Assembly: GCA_964568045.1 (NCBI GenBank) | Contig: CAZMOL010000076.1 | Coordinates: 1-7,280, forward strand | Length of the DNA stretch: 7,280 bases | Direction of reading: 5' to 3' | Origin: CAZDDA01 sp964568045 | GTDB taxonomy: Bacteria; Bipolaricaulota; Bipolaricaulia; UBA7950; UBA9294 | Shown here: positions 1 through 6,398 of the stretch, one piece after another | Layout: each line of letters opens with the position of its first letter | Numbering within the stretch: position 1 is the first letter of the stretch | The notes under the pieces: model-generated | Databases searched by the model: none | Told to the model about the DNA's origin: nothing | The model's input: the letters and a program-made list of their open reading frames with translations, nothing else | Made by a program: the position numbers and the translations under genes

Positions 1-15
1 AAAGGGGGAAGAGGA

Positions 16-657
16 ATGTTTGTCAAGCAGTTTTGCACCGGCGGCGATCGAAACTTCGGCTACTTGGCCGCCGATGAAGGAACGAACAAGGCCCTCGTGA
101 TCGACCCGTCGTTCTCTCCGCAGGCGATTGTCGATTTTGCACGCGAAAACAGCTACGAGATCGAATACATCTTCGTTACCCACAACCACTACGATCACGC
201 GAACGGAAATGCGGAAATCGAACGCCTCACGGGCAAGCACCCTCTGCTTTACCGCAGTACCGACCCGACAACTGGAACTCAAGTCGTGGACGGCACGCGT
301 TTCCCCTTGGGAGAGCTTGAGGTGGAGATCCTTCACACGCCGGGGCACACCGAGGATTCGATGTGCATCCACGTGGGTGACGCGGTGTTCACGGGAGATA
401 CGCTGTTCGTCGGTAAAGTCGGAGGCACCGACCTTGGTACGGGCGCACGGACCGAATACGATTCCCTTCATGATAAGCTGCTGAAGCTTCCAGAGGCGAC
501 TCGCGTTTTCCCAGGCCATGACTACGGGACCGCGCCGCAGTCGACGATAGGACAAGAACGCGAAACCAACCCGTTTCTCCTTCGGCCGGACTTCGAAGCG
601 TTCGTCGGTTTGAAGCGTAACTGGGCCGCCTACAAGAAAGAACACGGAATAGCGTGA
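16..657 (+). CDS. MBL-fold metallo-hydrolase, glyoxalase II / persulfide dioxygenase-like
   Basis: A 213-residue metallo-beta-lactamase-fold protein of the hydroxyacylglutathione hydrolase (GloB)/ETHE1-like group, probably a cytosolic thioester hydrolase or persulfide dioxygenase. The metal-binding set is complete: THNHYDH gives H56, H58, D60 and H61, followed by H111 (TPGHT), D128 (TGDTLF) and H168 (FPGHDYG). No signal peptide or membrane segment is visible. At 213 residues it lacks the longer C-terminal substrate domain of classical glyoxalase II (about 250 residues), so glutathione is not a likely cofactor. The ATG at 16 follows a GGGGG Shine-Dalgarno tract (4-8) by 7 nt. The stop overlaps the methyltransferase start (GTGA), placing it first among the visible genes of a bacillithiol operon. 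From this I infer a bacillithiol-linked substrate (S-acyl-BSH or BSH persulfide). The fold and metal site are clear; the exact reaction is not. Confidence 0.88.
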   Translation: MFVKQFCTGGDRNFGYLAADEGTNKALVIDPSFSPQAIVDFARENSYEIEYIFVTHNHYDHANGNAEIERLTGKHPLLYRSTDPTTGTQVVDGTRFPLGELEVEILHTPGHTEDSMCIHVGDAVFTGDTLFVGKVGGTDLGTGARTEYDSLHDKLLKLPEATRVFPGHDYGTAPQSTIGQERETNPFLLRPDFEAFVGLKRNWAAYKKEHGIA

Positions 658-1421
658 TTCCTTGGTATGTTCACAGCTTCGGCCGGGAGTATCTTGAGCT
701 GTATCCCCATCGAGATGACGCCGAGGCGCGGGCCGACGTAGAGGTGATCATCGAGCTAATCGATCCTCCCAAGGACGAGCCGCTCCTCGATCTCGGATGC
801 GGAGCCGGCCGGCACCTCGTTGCGCTGCACAGCGTGGGCTTCTGCCACATCGTCGGGCTCGACCTCTCCTCCGAGCTTTTGGAGATCGCTTCCGAGCGGC
901 TCAGAAGCGCGGGGGCAGAAGGGATCAAACTCGTGAATGCCGACATGGCGCACATCCCTTATGAGGAGCACTTTGCGACGGTCCTGTCGTTGTTCACCTC
1001 GTTTGGCTATTTCGAGCGCGACGAGGAGAACGAGGCGGTGTTTGCCGCAGTGAGGAGGGCCGCGGTTCCGGGAGGACGGTTCTTGATCGACTATATGAAC
1101 CGTGATTGGGTCATCGCCCATCTCGTCGGTCAGGAAGAAAAAGACGTGGCTGGCCGACGCGTGCGGATCGAGCGACGGCTCACTCCTGACGGACGGCGTG
1201 TGGAGAAGACTACTCGCGTCCTCGAGCCGGGCAACCACGGGAAGACGTATCACGAATCGGTGCGGCTGTACTCTCCCATCGAGGTGGAGCAGATGCTTGA
1301 GGCAGAAGGGTTTGTGAACATCCGGTGCTACGGGTCGCTTCGTGGTGCGCCTCACCGCTCGGAGAGCCCGCGGCTCATCCTCGTAGGGGAAAGGGGAGGC
1401 GCTCGTGCAGGAGAGGCTTGA
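654..1421 (+). CDS. Class I SAM-dependent methyltransferase; candidate bacillithiol N-methyltransferase (NmbA-type)
   Basis: A 255-residue Rossmann-fold methyltransferase. Motif I is LLDLGCGAGRH (residues 44-54), the acidic residue closing strand 2 is D70 in VGLDLS, and the motif II region follows with NADMAHIPY (95-103). A post-motif with VPGGRFLIDYMNRD lies near 138-151. The N-terminus (WYVHSFGREYLELYPHRD) resembles small methyltransferases often seen beside bshC. The start is GTG at 654, overlapping the upstream TGA by 4 nt with only a weak Shine-Dalgarno, so translation probably depends on coupling. The 3' end overlaps bshC by 17 nt. Known: in Chlorobaculum tepidum a SAM methyltransferase (NmbA) methylates the cysteinyl nitrogen of bacillithiol. 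Inference: this gene, embedded in the same pathway operon, does that job. The methyltransferase class is certain; the substrate rests on context. It could instead methylate another small molecule. Confidence 0.9.
   Translation: MIPWYVHSFGREYLELYPHRDDAEARADVEVIIELIDPPKDEPLLDLGCGAGRHLVALHSVGFCHIVGLDLSSELLEIASERLRSAGAEGIKLVNADMAHIPYEEHFATVLSLFTSFGYFERDEENEAVFAAVRRAAVPGGRFLIDYMNRDWVIAHLVGQEEKDVAGRRVRIERRLTPDGRRVEKTTRVLEPGNHGKTYHESVRLYSPIEVEQMLEAEGFVNIRCYGSLRGAPHRSESPRLILVGERGGARAGEA
1393..1399 (+). promoter_or_regulatory. Ribosome binding site of bshC
   Basis: The strong Shine-Dalgarno GGGGAGG lies inside the 3' end of the methyltransferase gene, 5 nt before the GTG at 1405. It fixes the non-ATG start of bshC and the 17-nt overlap between the two genes. 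Confidence 0.7.
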
Positions 1422-2973
1422 CGCGCAGCTCGTCTATCCCGACAACGCGCTGTATCTTGACTACATCGCGGGTCAGGGGAAGGCTGCGTCCTTCTTCTCT
1501 CATCCCCCACTGGGGTTTGAGGAGGCGCTGGCCGCTCGTCGGCAAGTGGAGTACCCGCGCGAGGAGGTCTGCGGCCTGCTGCAGGAATACAACGCGGGGC
1601 TCCACGCGGAATCTGCCGCGTTTGAGGGGATCAAGGCCCTTCGCTCGCCGACGGCGTTCTGTGTGATCAGCGGCCAGCAAGCTGGTTTCTTGGGCGGCCC
1701 GGTCTACACGCTGTACAAGATCATCACCACCATTTGGCTGGCCAGGTATCTGGAGAGGCACCTAAAAGCGAGGATCGTTCCCCTGTTCTGGCTTGCGAGC
1801 GAGGATCACGACTTCGGCGAGATTAACCACGCTTTCCTGCTCAAGCGCGACGGCGAGGTCGGGAAGATTGCCTTCGAGTGGACGGGACAGGGGCGTCCGA
1901 TAGCCGATCTGCCAGTCAGCGATGAGGTCTTGCGCGCGTACCGCGCATATTTTGACCAGTTGCCCCCCGGTCCTCATTACGAGTTGGCTCGCGAGTTGTT
2001 CGCTGCGAAACCGGTGGAGAACTACTGTACGTGGCACGCCCGCATTTGGGCGCGGCTGTTCTCCGGGCGCGGACTGGTCGTGGTCGACCCGTCGATCCTC
2101 CGTGCTCCGGCGCGCGCGTTCTTTCACGCCGCACTGACAAAGAGGGAGGAGATTCAAGCCGATCTGGAGGCCTCAGCGGCCAGTCTGCGCGAGGCCGGTT
2201 ACGAGCCGGCCCTTTCTCCACAGAGGGCAGGGCGCCTGTACACGCTCGACTCGAATGGACACAGGATCCGGGTGGAGGATCCGTCCGTACATCTAGCCTC
2301 TGTGCGGGGGGTGCCGCAGCGCTACTCGGCCGACGCGGCCCTACGGCCACTGCTTGCCGATACGCTGTTCCCCGTGGTGGCGAGTGTCCTTGGCCCGGGC
2401 GAGATCGCCTATCACGCCATGATAAAACCGATCTACTCGCTCTTTTCTCTGCCGCAGCCCGTTCTTTTCCCTCGGAAGAGCTACACGATTATCGGCCGTG
2501 ACGAAGCGCGTCTGATCACTCGTTGTGGAGCAAGTGCTGCTGAAATTCTCACCGGGCAGTTCGATGTCCAGGAGTGTCTTCGCCGGCTGGCATCGAGCGA
2601 GCAAAAAGGGCGGTTTGAAAAAGCTCGGCAGGCGGTTTCCCAAGCCCTGGAACCGCTGCAGCTCCCTTTGGCTGGACTCGACCCCGGGCTCGAAAGGACC
2701 TGGCAACAGACACGCGATTCATCGCTTCGCGGGCTCGATGATTTGGAGAAACGCGCCGTCCGGGCCGAGCTGGCGAAACAAGGCCTTTCCGCCGGCCTGC
2801 TGCAGCGGCTGCAAAACGCGCTGCGTCCGCGGGGAAGACTGCAGGAGAGGGTCTTCCCGCTGCCTCATTTCATCAATCGGCACGGCCCGGCTTTTGTGGA
2901 TACACTCTTCTCGGCGGGACGTTTGGACGATTTTTTCCACTACGCGATCATCTTGGAGGATGACGATGGCTGA
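1405..2973 (+). CDS. bshC: Bacillithiol biosynthesis cysteine-adding enzyme BshC
   Basis: A 522-residue BshC, close to the usual length of about 540. It is assigned to the last step of bacillithiol synthesis, joining L-cysteine to glucosaminyl-malate in the cytosol. Family landmarks in order: VISGQQAGFLGGPVYTLYK (87-105), VPLFWLASEDHDFGEINHA (125-143), the LRPLLADTLFPVVASVLGP block (313-331) leading into GEIAYHAMIK (332-341), and FPRKSYTIIG (355-364). A charged, helix-prone C-terminal region corresponds to the coiled coil known in BshC. The core resembles a class I aminoacyl-tRNA synthetase-type Rossmann fold. The start is GTG at 1405 behind a strong ribosome binding site. The gene overlaps the methyltransferase by 17 nt and bshB by 8 nt. 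Assignment rests on genetics in the family, since the purified reaction has been hard to show; the family call itself is firm. Confidence 0.95.
   Translation: MQERLDAQLVYPDNALYLDYIAGQGKAASFFSHPPLGFEEALAARRQVEYPREEVCGLLQEYNAGLHAESAAFEGIKALRSPTAFCVISGQQAGFLGGPVYTLYKIITTIWLARYLERHLKARIVPLFWLASEDHDFGEINHAFLLKRDGEVGKIAFEWTGQGRPIADLPVSDEVLRAYRAYFDQLPPGPHYELARELFAAKPVENYCTWHARIWARLFSGRGLVVVDPSILRAPARAFFHAALTKREEIQADLEASAASLREAGYEPALSPQRAGRLYTLDSNGHRIRVEDPSVHLASVRGVPQRYSADAALRPLLADTLFPVVASVLGPGEIAYHAMIKPIYSLFSLPQPVLFPRKSYTIIGRDEARLITRCGASAAEILTGQFDVQECLRRLASSEQKGRFEKARQAVSQALEPLQLPLAGLDPGLERTWQQTRDSSLRGLDDLEKRAVRAELAKQGLSAGLLQRLQNALRPRGRLQERVFPLPHFINRHGPAFVDTLFSAGRLDDFFHYAIILEDDDG
2955..2959 (+). promoter_or_regulatory. 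Ribosome binding site deciding the bshB start
   Basis: GGAGG sits 6 nt before the ATG at 2966. An in-frame ATG at 2960 directly abuts this site and cannot use it, so 2966 is preferred. The site lies within the last codons of bshC, consistent with translational coupling. Confidence 0.65.
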
Positions 2974-3531
2974 CGCAGACGTGCTTGTTTTTGGTGCTCA
3001 CCCCGACGACATCGAGATCGGTTGTGGCGGAACGGTGATTAAGTTGACCGACGCCGGTCGTTCGGTCGTGCTTGTGGACATGGTCCGCGGTGAGCTGGGG
3101 ACCCGGGGAACAGTGGAGACCCGGGCAGAGGAGGCCGCTGCAGCGGCTACGATCCTCGGTGTCGCCGCGCGGGAGAACCTCGAACTTGAGGACGGCAACG
3201 TACGCTCGACCCCGGATGCCAGGCGCAAGGTCGCCGAGGCGATCCGGCGCTGGAGGCCGCGGATGGTCGTCGTTCCCTATTGCGAAGATCGACACCCAGA
3301 TCATGCCTGCGCCAGTGAGCTAGCCTACGCAGGGATCTTCCTGGCGGGGCTTGTTCGCTACGAAACCGGACAGGAGGTCTATCGTCCGGACAAGCTCATC
3401 TACTACATGGGTTGGGGCGAGTTTGAACCAACTTTTGTTATGGATATCACAGACCAATTCGAGCGAAAGATGGAGGCGATCTACGCCTATTCGACCCAGT
3501 TCAAACCGGATGCCTCGCCCGATCCACAGAC
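2966..3531 (+). CDS. bshB1: GlcNAc-malate deacetylase BshB (BshB1 type), 3' end lost in assembly gap
   Basis: The first 188 residues of a zinc-dependent LmbE/PIG-L family N-deacetylase, which converts GlcNAc-malate to GlcN-malate, the second step of bacillithiol synthesis. Some family members also cleave bacillithiol S-conjugates. The zinc site is intact: FGAHPDD supplies H12 and D15 with D14 as the general base, and RHPDH supplies H113. R140 (VYRPDK) matches the active-site arginine position of the Bacillus cereus enzyme. The FEPTFVMDITDQF and YSTQFKPD blocks mark the BshB1 subgroup. The ATG at 2966 overlaps the bshC stop by 8 nt. The family is about 235 residues long, so roughly 45 C-terminal residues are hidden by the Ns that begin after 3531. 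The break is an assembly gap; nothing visible suggests a pseudogene. Confidence 0.93.
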
Positions 3532-3631
3532 NNNNNNNNNNNNNNNNNNNNNNNNNNNNNNNNNNNNNNNNNNNNNNNNNNNNNNNNNNNNNNNNNNNNN
3601 NNNNNNNNNNNNNNNNNNNNNNNNNNNNNNN
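3532..3631. other. Assembly gap of 100 N (placeholder length)
   Basis: Exactly 100 N joins two contigs. The left flank ends in bshB at about residue 189 of about 235, and the right flank begins in bshA at about residue 26 of about 377. The missing coding sequence is therefore around 45 + 25 codons, or roughly 210 nt plus any spacer. The true gap should be longer than drawn, so downstream coordinates are offset and the continuous reading frame across it has no meaning. Confidence 0.97.
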
Positions 3632-4687
3632 GGCAAGCACTTGGCGCAGAGGGGGCATGAGGTAGCCTTCATCAGCTATGCGGCTCCGCTCCGACTGGCC
3701 GATCTTCCTCCCCGAGTCAGCTTTCACGAGGTCGAGATCGAGGAGTATCCCCTTCTCAAGCAGTTCCCCTACACGTTGGCCCTTGCCTCCAAGATGGCCG
3801 AGGTGACTCGACTCCGGGATCTACAGATCCTGCATGTGCACTATGCGATTCCGTTTGGGGCGGCGGCCCTGTTGGCGAAACAGATCACGGTCGGATCGGG
3901 GCTGAAGGTCGTCACCACCCTGCACGGCACCGACATTACCCTGGTGGGCAACAACGCCTCGTTTAAGCCGGTGACGTGTTTGACGATTCAGCGCTCCGAC
4001 GCGGTGACCGCGGTCTCCCGCTATCTGGAGGAGGAGACCCGGCGCCAGTTTGACATCGAGCGCCCAATCGACGTGGTCTACAACTTTATCGACCCCGACC
4101 GCCACGAGCGCGAGATTCCTTCGTGTATTCCTCCATGCACGTGTCTGGAGCAGGTCACACTGATGCACATCTCGAACTTCCGGCCAGTAAAGAGAGTTCG
4201 GGATGTAGTCAGGATCTTCGCGCAAGTCGCTGAAAAGATGGATGCGCGACTGATCCTGGTCGGAGACGGGCCCGAGACACCAGTGGCGGAGCAGGTAGCA
4301 AAGCAACTCGGTGTTCTTGACCGAGTGACATTCGTCGGCGTGGTCGATCGCGTTGCGCCGCTCCTTCCCGCCGCCGATCTTTTCCTGTTACCGAGCGCCT
4401 CGGAGAGCTTTGGGCTCGTGGCGTTGGAGGCGATGGCAAGTGGGGTTCCGGTCATCGCAAGTGACGTCGGCGGGCTTCCCGAAGTGGTCGAACACGGAGT
4501 CACCGGCTACCTGGCTCCGGTCGGCGATGTGGATCGGATGGCACAATACGCGATCGATCTTCTCTCGGACTGCGCACAACAAAAAGCCTTTGCCCGGGCC
4601 GCGCAGGAGCGGGCCGCGCAGTTCTTTGACTATCGGAAGATCGTTCCCCAGTACGAGGCAATCTACGAGCGGACCCTTGCGGGTTAG
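3632..4687 (+). CDS. bshA: N-acetyl-alpha-D-glucosaminyl L-malate synthase BshA, 5' end lost in assembly gap
   Basis: The last 351 residues of a GT-B fold, family 4 retaining glycosyltransferase. It transfers GlcNAc from UDP-GlcNAc to L-malate, the first committed step of bacillithiol synthesis. The fragment opens at GKHLAQRGHEVAFISYAAP, corresponding to the end of the first N-terminal helix. Further BshA hallmarks are FHEVEIEEYPLL, LALASKMAEV, HVHYAIPFGAA, TTLHGTDITLVG, VVYNFIDPD and HISNFRPVKR. The C-terminal nucleotide-sugar domain has LVGDGPE and the EX7E motif ESFGLVALE followed by AMASGVPVIASDVGG. BshA is normally about 377 residues, so about 25 N-terminal residues, including the glycine-rich start of the fold, lie in the Ns. 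One oddity is a CxxxCxC cluster (4124-4144) in the inter-domain region. It is the last gene of the operon and ends 14 nt before the convergent hutU. Confidence 0.95.
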   Translation, partial: GKHLAQRGHEVAFISYAAPLRLADLPPRVSFHEVEIEEYPLLKQFPYTLALASKMAEVTRLRDLQILHVHYAIPFGAAALLAKQITVGSGLKVVTTLHGTDITLVGNNASFKPVTCLTIQRSDAVTAVSRYLEEETRRQFDIERPIDVVYNFIDPDRHEREIPSCIPPCTCLEQVTLMHISNFRPVKRVRDVVRIFAQVAEKMDARLILVGDGPETPVAEQVAKQLGVLDRVTFVGVVDRVAPLLPAADLFLLPSASESFGLVALEAMASGVPVIASDVGGLPEVVEHGVTGYLAPVGDVDRMAQYAIDLLSDCAQQKAFARAAQERAAQFFDYRKIVPQYEAIYERTLAG

Positions 4688-4701
4688 CTGTCCGTAGGCC
4701 C

Positions 4702-6372
4702 TCACATCAGCCGAGGGATTTTCACGCCTCTTTGCTTTGCGATGCGAATTGCTTTGTCGTAGCCGGCGTCTACGTGGCGGGCGACGCCGGTTCCCGGATC
4801 GCAAGTGAGGACGCGTTCGAGGCGCCGATCCGCCTCCTTGGTCCCGTCGGCGACGATGACCATGCCGGCGTGGATGCTCTTTCCGATTCCCACCCCGCCG
4901 CCGTGATGCACCGAAACCCAGGTCGCGCCGCAGACCGCGTTTAAGAGCGCATTGAGAATCGGCCAGTCGGCGATTGCATCGGAGCCGTCCTTCATCCCTT
5001 CGGTCTCCCGGTACGGCGAGGCGACCGATCCCGAGTCCAGATGATCGCGGCCGATGACGATGGGAGCCGAGATCTCCCCAGAGCGAACCAATTCGTTGAA
5101 CGCAAGACCGGCCTTGGCCCGCTCGCCGTAGCCGAGCCAGCAGATGCGCGAAGGAAGGCCCTGGAAGGTGACCTTTTCTTGCGCCTGTCGGATCCAACGC
5201 TGCAGTGATTCGTCGTTTGGAAATAGGTTGAGGATCGCCTCGTCGGTGCGGTAGAGATCTTTCGGATCGCCGGAGAGGGCGACCCAGCGAAACGGGCCCT
5301 TCCCCTCGCAGAACATGGGGCGGATGTAGGCGGGGACGAATCCGGGAAAGCGGAAGGCGTCTTTAAGACCACCGGTCTGCGCCTGGCCGCGGAGGTTGTT
5401 CCCGTAGTCGAAAACGATTGACCCCCGATCGAGGAAGCCGTTCATCGCCTCAACATGTTGGACCATCGATTCAAACGAAAGCGTCGTGTAGCGGTCGGGA
5501 TCTTCCTCTCGCAACTCCAGGGCCTGTTGGTAGCTCATCCCGGCAGGGACGTACCCATCCAGCTCATCGTGGGCGGCGGTCTGGTCGGTGACCACATCGG
5601 GGACGATCCCACGTCGCAGAATCTCCGGGTGCACTTCGGCGGCGTTTCCCAGCAGGCCGATCGACAGGGCCTCCCCGTTCTCCTTGGCGGAAAGGGCTAG
5701 CTGAAGCGCCTCGTCGAGGGATTCTGCCTTGGTGTCGAGCTGCTTCAGCGCCAACCGTCGCTCGATCTTGTCGGGATTGATCTCGACGACGATTCCTACG
5801 CCTTCGTTCATCGTGACCGCGAGCGGCTGCGCGCCGCCCATCTCGCCCAGGCCGGCGGTGAGAACCAAGCGCCCTTTTAGCGTTCCTTCGAAGTTCTGGC
5901 GGCTGCACTCGGCGAGCGTCTCGTAGGTCCCCTGCAGGATCCCCTGCGTGCCGATGTAGATCCAGGAGCCGGCGGTCATTTGGCCGTACATTGTGAGCCC
6001 CAGCCGTTCCAGTTCGCGGAACTTCTCCCACGTTGCCCAGTCGGGGACGAGCAAGGAGTTGGCGATCAGCACGCGTGGGGCGTCCGGGTGTGTCTTGAAC
6101 ACTCCCACCGCCCGGCCGGATTGCACAAGCAGGGTCTCATCATGCTCCAGCCTCTCCAGCGAGTGAAGGATACGATCGAAATCCTCCCACGAGCGGGCCG
6201 CCTTCCCGGTCCCCCCGTAGACGATGAGGTTTGCTGGATCGCCGGCCACCTCCGGGTCGAGATTGTGCTGGATCATCCGCCACGCGGCTTCCTGCAACCA
6301 GCCCTTGCAATGAAGTTCCGTCCCACGCGGTGCTCTGACCTCTCGCACCTTCGTATCCTTGGTAATGCCCAT
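4702..6372 (-). CDS. hutU: Urocanate hydratase HutU
   Basis: A complete 556-residue urocanase, the usual family length. It converts urocanate to 4-imidazolone-5-propionate using tightly bound NAD+ as an electrophile, in cytosolic histidine degradation. Motifs seen (ATG numbering): RAPRGTELHCKGWLQEA near 14-30, VYGGTGKAARSW near 51-62, the NAD-binding TAGLGEMGGAQPLA at 172-185, and the signature FQGLPSRICWLGYGERA at 403-419. The conserved active-site cysteine is C411, corresponding to Cys410 of the Pseudomonas putida enzyme. The C-terminal HHGGGVGIGKSIHAG block is also present. A GGGAGG site (complement of 6381-6386) lies 8 nt before the ATG at 6372 and 5 nt before a GTG at 6375, so one extra residue is possible. 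It follows hutH by 26 nt on the same strand and is probably co-transcribed with it. Confidence 0.97.
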   Translation of the reverse strand: MGITKDTKVREVRAPRGTELHCKGWLQEAAWRMIQHNLDPEVAGDPANLIVYGGTGKAARSWEDFDRILHSLERLEHDETLLVQSGRAVGVFKTHPDAPRVLIANSLLVPDWATWEKFRELERLGLTMYGQMTAGSWIYIGTQGILQGTYETLAECSRQNFEGTLKGRLVLTAGLGEMGGAQPLAVTMNEGVGIVVEINPDKIERRLALKQLDTKAESLDEALQLALSAKENGEALSIGLLGNAAEVHPEILRRGIVPDVVTDQTAAHDELDGYVPAGMSYQQALELREEDPDRYTTLSFESMVQHVEAMNGFLDRGSIVFDYGNNLRGQAQTGGLKDAFRFPGFVPAYIRPMFCEGKGPFRWVALSGDPKDLYRTDEAILNLFPNDESLQRWIRQAQEKVTFQGLPSRICWLGYGERAKAGLAFNELVRSGEISAPIVIGRDHLDSGSVASPYRETEGMKDGSDAIADWPILNALLNAVCGATWVSVHHGGGVGIGKSIHAGMVIVADGTKEADRRLERVLTCDPGTGVARHVDAGYDKAIRIAKQRGVKIPRLM

Positions 6373-6380
6373 CACACTCG

Positions 6381-6386
6381 CCTCCC
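6381..6386 (-). promoter_or_regulatory. Ribosome binding site of hutU
   Basis: GGGAGG on the minus strand lies in the 26-nt hutH-hutU spacer. It serves either the GTG at 6375 (5-nt spacing) or the adjacent in-frame ATG at 6372 (8-nt spacing). ATG is preferred by codon and spacing, though the choice changes the protein by only one residue. Confidence 0.6.
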
Positions 6387-6398
6387 GACAGTGTTCGC

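Noticed and set aside
756..1355. 199-residue antisense ORF opposite the methyltransferase gene
   Set aside because: It has no recognisable motif. It is a frame shadow typical of GC-rich coding DNA opposite a well-supported gene.
2031..2501. 156-residue plus-strand ORF inside bshC
   Set aside because: It is an alternative frame of bshC with no family signature; bshC itself is conserved throughout this region.
2525..2965. Extension of the bshB frame upstream to a start at 2525
   Set aside because: This stretch lies wholly inside bshC, reads as low-complexity shadow sequence (Arg/Ser/Trp-rich) and has no BshB homology. BshB begins at 2966 behind its own ribosome binding site.
4699..4722. Small hairpin CCCTC / GAGGG (stem 4699-4703 with 4713-4717) followed by ATTTT, as a bshA terminator
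   Set aside because: The stem is only 5 bp with a 9-nt loop and a 4-T run, and it lies mostly in the conserved end of hutU. It could be a weak terminator for the plus-strand operon but is too short to annotate.
4388..5197. 269-residue minus-strand ORF spanning the bshA and hutU ends
   Set aside because: It overlaps two firmly identified genes in a different frame and is a run of Arg/Gly-rich shadow sequence.
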